Source: Apus apus
Lineage: Eukaryota > Chordata > Aves > Apodiformes > Apodidae
Assembly (NCBI RefSeq): GCF_020740795.1
Contig: NC_067289.1
Coordinates: 18,087,608-18,151,607, forward strand
Length of the DNA: 64,000 bases
Direction: 5' to 3'
Shown: in pieces, positions 1 through 55,500 of the stretch
How positions within the stretch are numbered: position 1 is the stretch's first letter
How the letters are laid out: each line of letters opens with the position of its first letter
Program-made: the position numbers and the translations under genes
Notes under the pieces: generated by a model
The model's database searches: none
The model's input: only the letters and a program-made list of their open reading frames with translations
What the model was told of the DNA's origin: nothing

Positions 1-1314
1 GTTAGTTAAATCTTAATAACATACAGGTACTGTCATTATGGATGACACCCGTTTTTTTTAAATTATTTTGCTGAGTTTCCCTTGATAGACATATCACTGT
101 GGTTGCCGAATACAGAAATTAAGAGTAAAGCTTTCCCAAACAAGCACAGATCAGATAGAAACTACTACACTGGCTTTGTTTGCTTAAATTATTTTGTTGA
201 TCCATCACTACTTACTGCATTTAACTAAATAATTTGTTTCGTTTAAAACAGGTTTTATCAGATGCAACTCTTCTTTATTTTTAATATTACAAGAGCTCTT
301 GAGCTGCTTTTGTGGTGCAGCTTTTCTTTTACTCCTCACTGAAGTTACTTGTGAAGAGATTTGATAAATACTAAGTGAAACAAGCTGGAACCCACCAAGC
401 TCCAGGAAAAAAATATAGTGACAAGTAAAGATAGAGATTTAAGTCCATGCTCTAAATAGTCCCATGTGAGGTGGAATTCTTTTTGAAATGAGTAATAATT
501 GGCACTTGCAGTAAACAGCAGAACAGTTTTATGTGAATGCTAAAGTATTTTAGGAAAAAAATTACTATTAAACTGCTAAAAATGTTTTATTTGTATTCAG
601 TGAAGTTGACCAGGTTAGCTCTCCTTGTGGCAGTGCTCTTTTAAGGAAAGTCAGTTCTGCATTTACTTCAAGAACACAGTTCCACAAAAACACCGCAAAC
701 TTCCTCCAGCTGCTGGAATTGGCTCTGCGAAAAATGGTGTGTTTTGCTGCTTTCAGTATTTGCTTTCTCAGTTTTGTGTAAATATAAGTGGGGACTTGAA
801 CTTCTGGGGTGGGGAGGGGGTGGAAAAAAAAAAAAGCAAGCAGCTCTACAAGGTCTCTATCTCTGTGTGCTGTTGCTGTCCTGAGAGTTTTGGTACCTTT
901 GCAGGTTATTTCAAGCATCCTGCGTTTGGCGAGGAGAACTGACTTGCTTTTTCTCCCAATGCAGACTTGTCCCTCAAAAAGTCTGAGCTTGGGTAGTGGC
1001 GTTTTAAAGAATATTCCTTTTGATTGCCAGATCTTTTCAGCAAAATAGTGTTGTCATCAGTTTGGTACTACACGCTTATAATTACTGTGTAATTATAAAG
1101 AAATACAACTTTGGACTATGTTGCAGAAAAGGGTTGTTTGTGCTTATGATGGCATCTTAAAAGTTTTTCCATATGAGTGACTGAAGTTGAAAGCAACGTT
1201 GATTTAACAGGGTGTTGTTCTAAGGAGAAAATGCCTGGTTACAGGGAATATTTTGTATTGAAACATGCTTGGATGTGGCCACGTGTTTTTTTTCCTTTAT
1301 ATATTTGTGTGGGG

Positions 1315-1345
<31 letters not shown>

Positions 1346-3039
1346 TAAGAATGCAGACAGTTGCTTACTTGGATTGCTTTAATTCGTAAGTGCTTATGTC
1401 TTCAATTTGATGATCTCCCCTTAAATGGATCAATTTAATTTTGCCAAATGTCAAAAAGTGAAAAAAAAGGCGGCGCACATACAGTTTGTGACCTGTTTTT
1501 ATACATTAAATATGTACAAAATTAGAAGTGCCCTGATATAAAACACTTAATCTCGAGATTATATTTAGTAAAAAAACCCCATCATTTACATATCTCTGTA
1601 AGTTCAAATGTAACTTCTTACAATCCCTCTCATTACCAACAGAGGCAATAAAGCTCCAGTGAAATTGCCACGACTAAGTCTTCTCATGCATTGTTTCAGT
1701 GTATTATTTGCAAGACTTCTTTCTAGAATGCGCTTTAAGCAGAAGGAAGATGTATTGAATACTTGTCTTCTGCATAAAATACACTTTATTGGTAGGAGGG
1801 GGTTTTTGTTTTTGGGAAAAAAATAATAATCCAAGAACTGCTGCAACTCCATGTCTAGTGCTTATTGTAAGATTTTAGTACAAATAGCAGCTGATCTTTC
1901 CCAGCTGTGCTGTGTTGCCAGGACTTAGCATGTGATGGAAGACACCAGAAATGGTGCATTTCCTTTAACTGTGGGTGAAGATTGCCATACAGAAGGGACT
2001 TTTTTTATTGATCAACCTGTTGATAAGTAACTTAACTTATGACTTGCTCCAAAACTGTTTTACAATGAAATCCATACTGAGAAATCCTTATTTAAGAAAG
2101 ATATAATTTTTTTAAATAATGCATTTAATAAACTTTTGTCATTCACACTTTTTATTTAAATAATATTGCCAGAAGTCTCTGTAGATTTTATTTGAGTTTG
2201 GTACACTGACTGTGTTTGGTTTTTTAATGCCATGGTGCTCGTCAGGCCTCAGCTCTCAGGTAGACCACACCATTAAATAATTGATCCAGTTATAATGGAA
2301 ATTATAACCGGAAGGCCGGAAATAGGCCTTAGCTCTGTAATACTTGGATGAGTGTTCCTGTACCAACATATAGAAGTAGCTGTAAGATTAAAGACTAGAG
2401 TGCTTACTGACAGTAACAGCAGTGCTCCTGACAGTGTGAGCTGTCATTCAAACCCAAGTCTGAACATTTAACATGGTATAAAATTCAACTGCCTGCTTCT
2501 GGGAGTTCTACTGACTTGTCCTCAAGTTCTTAATTTAGCAACAGCTGCCTAACTGTAACTTGAATGTTTTACATGACATTGCAACTGGTTCCTTTCTAAG
2601 CTCAAGGCTGTGGCTTCATCATATGAAATGTCAAGTACACTTCTCCCTTGAAGACTTCAAAGGACAATCTGCAAGAGTCAGTCTGATAAACTTGTAAATC
2701 AAGTGAGGAGCAGGAACCTGCCCAGGATGGATCCGCAAACTTCTGGGGTGAAGAAGACAAGGCTGTGGCTGGGCAGCCAAGTGATCTCTCAGTTACGTTT
2801 GCTGTTGAAGAAAGGAGAATGAAGCCCATGTATCAAGTTTTGGGTTTTTTTGGTATGGTTCTGGGGTTATTTTTTTCCATGCTTGGAGATGAGTGTCTGT
2901 GCTCTCTGTCACTGGCTGTGCATAGAGGGGTGTGTGTGTCTGGTGGGAAGGTATCTTGACTACGAGCCTGGGCACATGGAATCTCAAGCCTTGCTTTTCC
3001 TTGGCGTATTTCCCTCTAACATTTACAAAATTAAAACAA
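1..3039. other. Non-coding flank downstream of ATP11B, possibly 3'UTR of a convergent gene
   Basis: This AT-rich stretch has only short spurious frames. In human, the gene downstream of ATP11B is DCUN1D1 in convergent orientation, so plus-strand 3'UTR of that gene is the natural guess. Plus-strand AATAAA hexamers stand at 1647-1652 and 2127-2132. I find no DCUN1D1 coding sequence here; its C-terminal end (human ...GTKSTTV, from memory) is absent. The assignment is inference from synteny only. Confidence 0.3.
1315..1346. repeat. T-rich (TTTG)n/(TTTTG)n simple repeat
   Basis: TTTTTTTGTTTGTTTG runs into TTTTGTTTTG and then T6. This is a low-complexity tract in the left flank. Confidence 0.9.
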
Positions 3040-3061
3040 TGACTCGGGTAGAAGTGAAAGG

Positions 3062-3067
3062 TTTATT
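3062..3067 (-). terminator. Distal poly(A) signal AATAAA (minus strand)
   Basis: The hexamer reads TTTATT on the plus strand. It has a U-rich, GU-containing stretch about 30-50 bases downstream on the minus strand. It is the most likely distal end of the ATP11B transcript. It overlaps in a near-palindrome with a plus-strand AATAAA at 3069-3074. Confidence 0.45.
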
Positions 3068-3068
3068 T

Positions 3069-3074
3069 AATAAA
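3069..3074 (+). terminator. Plus-strand poly(A) signal AATAAA
   Basis: This hexamer immediately follows the minus-strand signal at 3062-3067. It could end a convergent transcript from the left, but no coding exon of such a gene is in the window and the downstream GU element is weak. Confidence 0.25.
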
Positions 3075-4755
3075 TATAATTTTCATTTTTAAAACAACTT
3101 CTACTGACCAAGCTGTACAAGGAGCAAGCACACCGACTCGCTGGCAGAGAATCAAAAAAAAATAACGAGGCAGCCACAGTGTCAAAGGTCCAAAGTTTTT
3201 GTACTAATTATTGCTACAGTTTCCAGTTGTCAATGCTCCTTATTTGCCTAAAATTAAGGATCAGCATCTTTTAGAAACGTACTTCTTGCAGAGATGGTAT
3301 CAGTCAAGTGTTTGTTTGTTTTCTTCAGAAAGAAAGAAAAACCACAGAACTGGCTCACAGGTCAGTGAAAAAGCAGGAGTCTGGATGAATTGTTTTTGTA
3401 TGCATAGGACCTGAAATCTCTCATGGGACCATAGCTGGGAATTGTAAAAATACATTCTTTGCTGCATTAAGGGTATCTTATAGCTGAAAGTGTCTCATTT
3501 TTAGTATTTTACCCCCGGAATTATCTTTTACCCCACTGTCAAAATGCAAAGAGGTGGAGAACCTGCTGGTGTATAAAATAATAATTTCCTTTAAAACTAC
3601 TGGGGAAAAATTAACACACATGGCAGGTCATTCAGGTGCACCTCAGGCTTCCTGCCAATTAAGTCACACTCGGTGTTACAAAGAGCACTGAAGTTCATTT
3701 CTGTCCCCTGCATGTTACAGACACAGGACTTCAGCCCACAGCCCCTCTGGTTTTATTCATGTCTCTGCATTTATACAAACTGGAAACAACAACAAAAACT
3801 GTATCTACAGTGAGGACAATTGTATGTACTTGTTGTAATACAACATCCTAGCTTGGCAACAGGGATGAGAACATTTCTTAGAACGAAAGCCTCAGCAGCT
3901 TGGGCGGGACACAGGGACTCTCTTATTCCCAAAGCTTCTAGGAACAATATTTAGCTGAAGGAACAAATCTATGGGAAGCAGAAGCCTTGCAAATACTGAT
4001 GGGAATGCGCTGCTAAGGGAATTTGCCTGTAGGAGCTGACACAGCCATGAGCATCCCAGCTTTCCTCCTCCTGTTCACAAACTGTGTCATTCCAGTAGGG
4101 AGCAGGAACCAGACAAATCATGCCACTGGAAGCAAACAACAGAAGCAAAAACATACAAAACTACCAACAATAAGATTAATTTGCAGGAAACAAACAAACA
4201 AAAAACCAAGCCAACCCTAAACCAGATCTGCACCAAAGAAAGTTTAACTGGGCAATAACTTTGGAACAGAAGGACTGATGTTAGTTTGGTGACCAGTTGG
4301 CCCAGCCCTAGGAATAAAGGTAACCCAGCGACGTCTTTGTAACAAGTAGACAGTGCAGTGACAATGGTGGGAGAGTTGTTGGGTGTTTCACTCTAAGAAA
4401 ACAAGAATCTCAAAATAAATTGCTCAGAAGCACATTAGGATTGAGCAGTTTTGAAGACTGAATTTCACCAAATCACTCATATTTAGAAGTGTCAGATAAA
4501 ACAATGAAAAATAATGAAGGCTACAGCTTTGAGACATTGCTAACACTAAAAATAAAATAGTTTTTTTCCAATAAACGTTATAGTGTCATTAAAAAAAAAA
4601 CAACACAAACCCACAACAAACCCGTATGTTTGAAAGTACTACCAAAGCTTTCCAGTAAGAAATTACTCATCTAATATGCATTCTAAGGTGCATCTTTTTC
4701 TTAAATAATAATTCTGATTATGTAAAGCCAAATTTTCAGTATCCCATTCTTTGCA

Positions 4756-4761
4756 TTTATT
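4756..4761 (-). terminator. Internal poly(A) signal AATAAA (minus strand)
   Basis: This is a canonical hexamer inside the probable 3'UTR, about 3.6 kb after the stop codon. Its use is not proven. Confidence 0.25.
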
Positions 4762-6932
4762 TGTTCTCCCTCCCATAACCTTAAAAATATACAGAATATT
4801 TTAAGCAGAATATTTACATTTCAGTTTGTGAAACAATTCAGAGCATCTACCCACTTAATGTTTTCCACGGCAGCCTTAAAAAAGCAGTAACTTTGGCAAT
4901 TATAATAATGATTTTTTCCTAAGTAAAACCAACCATTTTTCAGAGAACAAGAACTACAAGCCACTGACAACTTAATCCTGTTCTGAAGGAGCCTATGGAG
5001 AAGGTGCTTCTTCCCTGCCACCACATAGCAAAGTGACTCTACACCACTCTTTTTATCTGAGAACACCCAGGACACTTTTTTTTGCCCTATGTTACGGATT
5101 TCAACGCTAAGAGGGACTTTAAACCACTGCTTCTCTAGGGCAAATTGCCCCACTCACCCATTCACTCAAAATCAGGGAGCTAAATGCCAGTGATGCACAG
5201 AATTAGTTGTATTTTTTTTCCTGTCTTCATGAAGAATTCTACCCTATACCCAAAGCACAGGGCATGTTTCATACATTTCAGCTGTCAAAGAAATACACAA
5301 AATCCTTTTGCCTCCAATACAAGCAATTTTTTTTCAAAGCTCTGTGACATAGGTACAAAAAACCCAATCACTTCTTCCATCCAAAGTATTTGTCAGACCA
5401 AAGAATCTGGTCTTATGCAAATCAATCCTACTAAATAAGATATTACTGACTTAGATTTACTGCAAAGAGAAAAATATACCTTGGCAGAGTGATGGATTCT
5501 TAAGTTCTTCCTGAATTGTTTAAATACGCGTTTCTTCCGTAACCTTACAAACACTGGGAAAAGGGAAAGGGAGGGGAGGAAATGGAAGGTTTTAAAGAAA
5601 CACACAATGAACATAAATTATTCTTCAAATATAGGACTGTGCTGCTTTTGTGCAAATATCATTAACGTGTGGTAAAAGCCAAAGCACATCTGTACAGAGT
5701 TCACTCTAAATGCTTGGAGCAGGGCTGTCTATCAAAGCCTCTGCCTTCCACTACACAGACCTGGCCCCAGGTTGTAGGTGGAGACATGAGACATGGACCA
5801 CACGGACTGAAGAGGTTAGATGGGCACACAGAGGAACTGGGTGAGCAGAAAGGCTGATGTGGACAACAAGTACTTCTGAGGAGTGGAACACTGTGAGTTA
5901 GACATGAAAAAATAAAGCTAAACAGCAGATATCTGATTAGATTTTTTTAAAACATATTTTTTTAAAAAATAATTTAGTATTATATCTATCCTATAAAGTA
6001 AGTTACAAGCATCGGTGAAATCCAAGTGTATGTTTTCCTACTGTGTGTCTGGATAAAGGTTTTCCTGGGGAACTGACAAGATGACAATTTATTGTAGCTC
6101 TGCACAGGAACAAGGTTTCAAACTACGTGCAGTCAGGAAAGTCATGTTGATACCCATGACGTGGAGAACACGAGTCTCACTTTTCAGTTATTTCCTAATC
6201 ATCTGAACACTCAAGGTGAGAAGTTAGTGGTACAACCGACATTTTCAAGTTGAAGCTTCACTGCACCTACTCCTTTGAAGACAAGATACAGATATGACCT
6301 GTGAGCACTGAATGAAACACTTAAAAGGAAAAATTCCTTTCTTTTCCTTTTGTTTCTTGTGTTTCATAACTCAGTTTTAGAGTTTCTTAATCTGTTTGTG
6401 AACTGGCCTTTATCTATGCCAGTGGGACAAAAAAAACCAACCTCCCCTACTGCATGTCCAAGTCACTCAAGTCTCAAGCTAATGTTGTGATGACACTTTC
6501 ACAGGAACATTGCCTTGAGCAACGAGATCTTGAAAATCTCCCAGTACCAGCAGCCTTTGGTTCAGATGGCAGTTTCCAGTCATTCATGTAAAAATCAAGT
6601 GAAATAATACTGGTTAAAGTCATGAACAGCAGAGCTGTTTATAGGCAAGGAACATCTGAAGCATTTGAGGAACCTCTTGAACACCAGAACACTTTGTCTC
6701 CTGCAGCTCATTGAACTCGGGAAAATTTGGGATGATCGTAACAAGAGTGGTTCACTTCTCTGGCAGCAGCCCAGGCCCCACTGAGGTGTCAAACCAGGAG
6801 GGTAAGATATGTCTGCTTGAGTTAAAAGTATCTGCAATGTGATTAGCCTGGGAAGTGGCACTTCAGCCAACAGTGCAGGCAGGGGGGAAGCAGCTAAGAG
6901 TGGTCTGTCCAAATCCTAAGCTTCACTGTGTC

Positions 6933-6938
6933 TTTATT
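6933..6938 (-). terminator. Proximal poly(A) signal AATAAA (minus strand)
   Basis: This canonical hexamer lies about 1.4 kb after the stop codon and would give a short 3'UTR. Another hexamer is at 7363-7368. Use of either is not proven. Confidence 0.25.
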
Positions 6939-8326
6939 AAAGAAGTTCTCCTAGATGCTATTTACAGTCTGGGTTACTTACACTGTGGTGGAGCTACTGT
7001 TGATTCTGCACCTTTACATCCTTTACTGTCTGACAGGAAAATTCTAGTTATTGATGGGAATTTGGTGACAGTGACTGGTAACAAACTGCATAGCCAAACA
7101 AGGGCCCAGAAGCAGAAGCAATTTTACCAGCCTCTAGCCCTAAAAACTGCTGTACCCTAGGCAATGTCTGTGGTGGCACCACCTCCATTTTACCTCCCAC
7201 ATATAAGTGCAACCAAGAGGTTTAGTCATCTGAGCTCAATGCACAGGCAAATGTTGCTGCCCAGCCCCAAGCACACAGACACGTCTATACTGGGACAACA
7301 GATATACCTGCAAGATGCACCTGCAAGATGTATCATTCCAAGCTCCATCTGTGCAATTTGGTTTTATTGGCATTCTTAGGTATCAAAACATTGCCATGAA
7401 TATCTCAGATCCTTTAGATATATTAAGATAATTGTATCTTCAAAGACCAACAGGACCGAATATAAATACATGAAAAAGAATAAAACATGCAAAAATTCCC
7501 CATCTTTAAAAGGGTAATTCTAAAAATTTATGCTAGTCAGATTTCTGCACGATCCACCAGTTCTTACAGATTTTTTTTTAAACATCTCAAGATCAAGAAT
7601 TGTTACCAAAACACCTAGGACATAACAAAAGATGACTGCCTTCTGAATTACAGTTTAAGAAAGAGCGATCCATTATATCCCTTATTATTCTAAATCATTA
7701 ATTTGTAAAAGGTGACAGTGCTTTTCAAAGCAATTACTAATGTATTGCCATTCATACACTAGCATAAATATTTGAGTTATATTTAACTCTCAAAAATTAC
7801 TAAACTGGTTGCTTATAGACTATAGTAACCATGGAAATAACAAAATTGATTTCCAAACTGCTAAGACAACAACTGTAAGAGACAGCTCAAAATTAACCTG
7901 TGTGTTTGAAGTGAAGGGTCATCAGGAAAAATGCAACTTTTTCTGAGGTTTCACTGTGCAAATTCAGTTCTACAGGATCACAGGAGGAGAAGGATTTTGT
8001 CACTGCACTACAGTGACACCTCAAGTATCAAATGCAGGATTCCAATCTGTTCATATGGAAACAAAAAAAAAGATTATATGGCCGGAGGTAAAAGCATTCC
8101 TTACACAAAAAATGTTATTTAGCAATTTGTGGATATAATTAGAAAAAAAAATATTGGAAGCAATGTCCAGATGACTTATGCTAGGGTACAAGACAAGCCC
8201 CAGCTTGTATTTAAAAGTCATGGTTGTCTTTTCTAGGGCGAGGATGTAGCACTGAACTCGCTTCAGAACCTACTAGAGGTGTGTGAGCACCAAGTGGCTT
8301 CCACAAGGCATTTACAAATGTCCCTG

Positions 8327-51167
<42,841 letters not shown>

Positions 51168-51829
51168 CTGAAACATGAAATAAAGATGATCTTTTATTAA
51201 CTTGCAATTTTGTAAAATTATTCCTTGTACTCAGAAATGATACCCAGATATCAAGCAGCCATTTTAGAATAGCAGCTTTTGAATGGGAAACAAAATTAAC
51301 AAGTAAATCAAAGCCTGTTGTGTCCAGGGAATTTTCAAAAACTGGAGGAAAAAAAAAAAATCTCAATGTTGAGGTTGTGTACACATTCTGGAAAATGAAA
51401 GAAAAAATCCCAAGTCTCAAAAAGGATAGAGAATATTTGCTACCATGTGAACTTGAAGCTCCATGACATTTAGAAACGAAAAAACAGAAATGGAGATGAA
51501 AACATATAGAAATTACAAGCCTCAGAGCTGTGTTCATGATAACCTAATAAAATGATTATGGGAAAAGGAAGAGATACTAGTATGCTGTGGTAACTGGATT
51601 TTGATAAGATTCTCAGCAGTTTAAAGACAAAAGCATATGCATCTGACTAGACAACAGAATTCTTCTAAACAAATTCTATCTCCAAGAACTAACATTTTGT
51701 GTAACGTCAAATGCCATTTCCTGCCAGTAGCAACACTGAAAGCAAACATACTTTAAAAAAAACCAAAAAAGATAATCAGAAACATTTATCAATAGTTTCC
51801 TGCCAAAACAGAAGATCTAAGTGATGCCC

Positions 51830-52470
51830 CTTGGAACCAAAGCCCTGTTTCAGGTCTAATCGTCCGTATTTTCATCAATTTCTTCTGTGAGTGGAAGGGA
51901 AATACAAGTGTTGAATTTGCAGATGACACCACCTCAGTAGTGCAAGAACTGACCAGGGAAATCAAATGACCAGGGAAAAACCAAAATCATCTTGATCACC
52001 CAGAAGGACAGACGACTGAAAGATACAGCAGTTAGACACAACTGCATCTACAGAAAGAGAATAAAATCTATATAGGAGTTCTGTAGAAAAAGATCAAAAA
52101 CCTATAGCTGATCACAGGCTGAATGAGACAGTCATGTCACCCCACTAAGGAAAAGGTCACAGTATTAAGGATGCTAGAGGAGGAATGGCATCCACAATTG
52201 AAGAAGCACTGTGAACCAACTGGACAGCATCCAGAGGAGTGGAACATGAGCCACAAGAGATCCTGAAAACATGACATATAATGCAAGGCTGAACAATCTA
52301 AAAAGCAAAGAGCAAACAAATTACAGCCATTTAGCCTAAAGGAGAGGAAACCTGGGATATACTAGCACATCTTCCAATACACTGAAGCCAGTTCCACAGA
52401 GAAAAGGACGTAATCTGAAGGACAAAGGTGACAGAAATAGGCTTCAGATGCAGCTAGGAAAGCTTAGCTT
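51830..52470 (+). mobile_element. Degraded CR1 LINE fragment
   Basis: Landmarks of the CR1 3' polymerase region are visible: TTTTCATCAATTTCTTCTGT, then GAATTTGCAGATGACACCAC, GATCACAGGCTGAATGAGAC, GGAATGGCATCC, and AGCATCCAGAGGAGTGGAAC. It is highly diverged with many stops. It lies antisense to ATP11B in intron 1. The borders are estimates. Confidence 0.75.
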
Positions 52471-55466
52471 GGCTATTTCAAAAACAAACAAAAATTCCTT
52501 TCTTACAGAGAGGAATAATTAAAAACCAAAATATGTCACATGTGCAGGTTGCAGTATCTGTAACACAAGGGCTTATTTCTAGGTCATTCAACTCTATCTT
52601 TAATTGAGCCTTTCCTGGGGCTACATGACTCACCAGAACCCTTCCTAGCTTTAACATTCTGACCTGGAGAACAGGTGACGGCAAAAGACAACAAGAAAAA
52701 CAGTACAACAGTAATAATTCAAGTAACAGGCCAAGATAATTACTAAACCAAAATCCCAAAAGCTTGGAGACATGAAAGAAACTAGTGAAATTAAATTTGG
52801 AACTGTTAAGCTGTTTGATAGGGAACCAAAGATTTCCCAGGAAGTGATGAATTTCAGCATTAGTGTCAGACATTCCTAATCTTAGAACTGACTTTGCACC
52901 ATACACACAGTCTCCTTGTTCTTTGATGCCAAGTGAAAGGACAACGGATGGAACAGGTAGAAAGGGCATTACCAATTCCACCACTGGAAGTGAGCAAACT
53001 ACCTCTGTCTGCAGTTTTATTGCTCCACTTGTGAAACCAGGCTCAGGCCTTGATTCATGTCAAATAAAAACTGACTCTTCACAGAAGATATTTCTGTACC
53101 AGCTCACTAGAGAGGGTGATGAACAGCCATCACAATGAGCTACATAAAAACGGGCTGGTATAATCAACAAAGAATTTTCTTTAATCGATACAGTTCTCTA
53201 ACAAGGGCATTAGGCATGTTCATGTTCAGGATGGCATCATTTTAAAGTAAAGGAATAATTTAGAAGTCCTCTCAAACATACACTTTTTTGTATTTGGCAT
53301 CATTACTACAGCAACATTCTGCTTCAGAAAGAAAGAGGTCCACAAGAAAGAAGGCAGAAAGGAAGGGAGATTTTTCAAAGAGATTTGGAGAATAAACTTT
53401 AGCTGACAAGCAGTGGAAGGCTGCTCTAGTCACATGCTCTGGTATGAAAGCTTGTTTAAGGATAAGAGTGGAGCAGGGAGACAAAAAGTAGATAGGGGAA
53501 AAGACTGGAAGAAATATGTAAGTTGCCAAAAGCAAAAAGAAAGGAACTGTTCACAACTTTAAGAAAAGAAATACAAGCATGAAAGTAAGATGGAAAATAA
53601 GTACACTGACACAAAATTTAAAAAGACACTGATGTTTGTAGCAGAAGCATTTTGGATATCTGACATTAGTGACACATTATTTCTAAGTCAAACCAGAAGA
53701 TGCCACAATGAAAGTGTTTTGAAAACATGAAAAATGTGCTTAATTAGTAAGGGTAGGTACACAGATCTTTTCTATCTCAGAAAATGTCTGGCACTCACAA
53801 AATGCCAGACATTCTCACTTTGGGAAGTCATATTCTACAGCCTGAAAAATTCCACTCTAAGCTGAACAGATGTAAAGCAGGGGAAAAAAAAAAAACAGAA
53901 AAAGCAAAGAAAGCAAATGGCAATCTTTTGATGGTGATAAATGCTAATCACTATGCTACTCACTTAAAGCTATTAAAAGATAAATGAAAAAATATCAGAG
54001 TGAGCAGAGAATCACTGACATTTTTCCAACGCATGCCCCTTTTAGGCCACCATCTGAGCACCTGGAAGTTGATTAATTTAATGACATTTTTATTATGAAG
54101 AGTAAAGACATACATGTCAAGCCTAACTACACAAGCACTTCTACCAGAGGAGATACCTCTGTTGAAATAGATTCAACTGATTAAAAGTGAGGAAAGTATT
54201 TTCCCAAGCAGAATCTCCGGCCATAAGAGTTTACAGTTGCAGCTGTGCAGCTAGAAGAGCTTAAAATTGCTGTCTGTACACATTTAACTCAAATTTGGCA
54301 AATTTTATCATGGAGAAAGTGCAGAAACTGTGCAGCTCTATAATGCCCAAGTAAGACTGGCTGCACACAAGAATCTCTTCAGTTTTCAGAGCTATGTCTA
54401 GAAAAGGAACATCCTTGACAGCCTCAGTGAGTTGACTCTTGTCACAGCAGGAAGTGTCAGAGCTGTGAACAGAAACAAGGTCTCCCACGTTTCATGCCTG
54501 TATAAAATATGACTTTAAATTACCCAACAACCCTGTCATCATGTCATTAGCTGGTAAGATTGCAACCAATCAGGTCTTCCAGAGAAATTTTAATTACACA
54601 TCTCTCCAAGGAAAATTCTGCAAATACATTCAACTTAATTGTTCAAGAACTGAAATGACTTCAACTTTTCTCTAACTATGTGGCTGGTCACAGATCGTGC
54701 TCCTGACACAAAACCCATTTCTAGTCTAAATTTCTGCCCAACAAAGGGATTTTACATAGCAGCTATGTGCAAACCAGCAAAGAGGTGCAAAAGCACATTG
54801 TTTCCTTATTTCACTTATTATTAGACAGTTCTTTCTAACTTCATTATCAAACTTAACTATAAAACTAGGGTAACATGCCCTTGTCAAAGGATTTTGCAGC
54901 CAAACTGTATCAGCAGAGAATCCCTAAATTAAATCTGGAGTCTTGCAAAAAGAGTAATTTGTCACCAGTGTCTTTCAACACAAAGTTAGTTTTGCTACAG
55001 TTATTTAGTGAAGTGATTTCTACCTGGGCACACAGATCACTGACTTCATAAAGAAAAAAACAGTGTATTATAAAATCTGATAATTAGGTGTATTACATGA
55101 ATTGACCATAAATACAATAAAATTTGACCAGAAGATTAAAAACTAAGACCATAAGACAAAAAAAATAACAAAAATTCAGATTTTTTCCCCTTCATGCTGC
55201 AAATTAAATCTAGATTTACCGGCAAAAGTTCAGCCATAGAGCTGATGTTATCAGGATAAACTGGGCATTATCTATCCCAGGGTACAGTGTTCTCATTTAA
55301 TCTTTGATACACACCTCCACAATCAAAGTTCTGCACCCAGCTAAACTTGACATGTTTGGTTTTGAAAATAATCTAAGTGAATGCAATTTACATATAAGAC
55401 AGAGAAGTTTGAGTCAAGCTGATTTATAAAGTACAATGCAACATAACTTTCTGGGAGAATTAAAGG

Positions 55467-55500
55467 AAAAAAAAAAAAAAGAAAGAAAGAAAGAAGGAAA
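55467..55500. repeat. A14 plus (GAAA)n microsatellite
   Basis: Fourteen A are followed by GAAAGAAAGAAAGAAGGAAA, a typical purine microsatellite, in intron 1. Confidence 0.95.

Larger units (their letters stand above)
3040..8326 (-). other. ATP11B: Probable ATP11B 3'UTR
   Basis: This is non-coding sequence directly after the stop codon on the minus strand, with no plausible gene in either strand. Minus-strand AATAAA hexamers occur at 7363-7368, 6933-6938, 4756-4761, 3752-3757 and 3062-3067, so several UTR lengths are possible. The last one is followed, in transcript direction, by a T-rich stretch with TTGTTTTAATTTTGT, a good downstream element. The distal end is therefore placed near 3040. 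The extent is inferred; only the beginning is certain. Confidence 0.55.

Noticed and set aside
568..918. 116-codon minus-strand frame and overlapping plus-strand frames in the left flank
   Set aside because: The protein includes a long phenylalanine run derived from a poly(A) tract, has no known motif, and overlaps equal-sized frames on the other strand. This is typical of non-coding sequence.
1..3039. Coding exons of DCUN1D1 as the convergent neighbour
   Set aside because: No frame encodes the expected C-terminal sequence. Only a 3'UTR could be present, and this cannot be proven from sequence alone.
51168..51176. ATG upstream of exon 2 as the translation start
   Set aside because: It lies before the TTTCAG acceptor, so it is intronic, and the family has a separate first exon beginning with MW.
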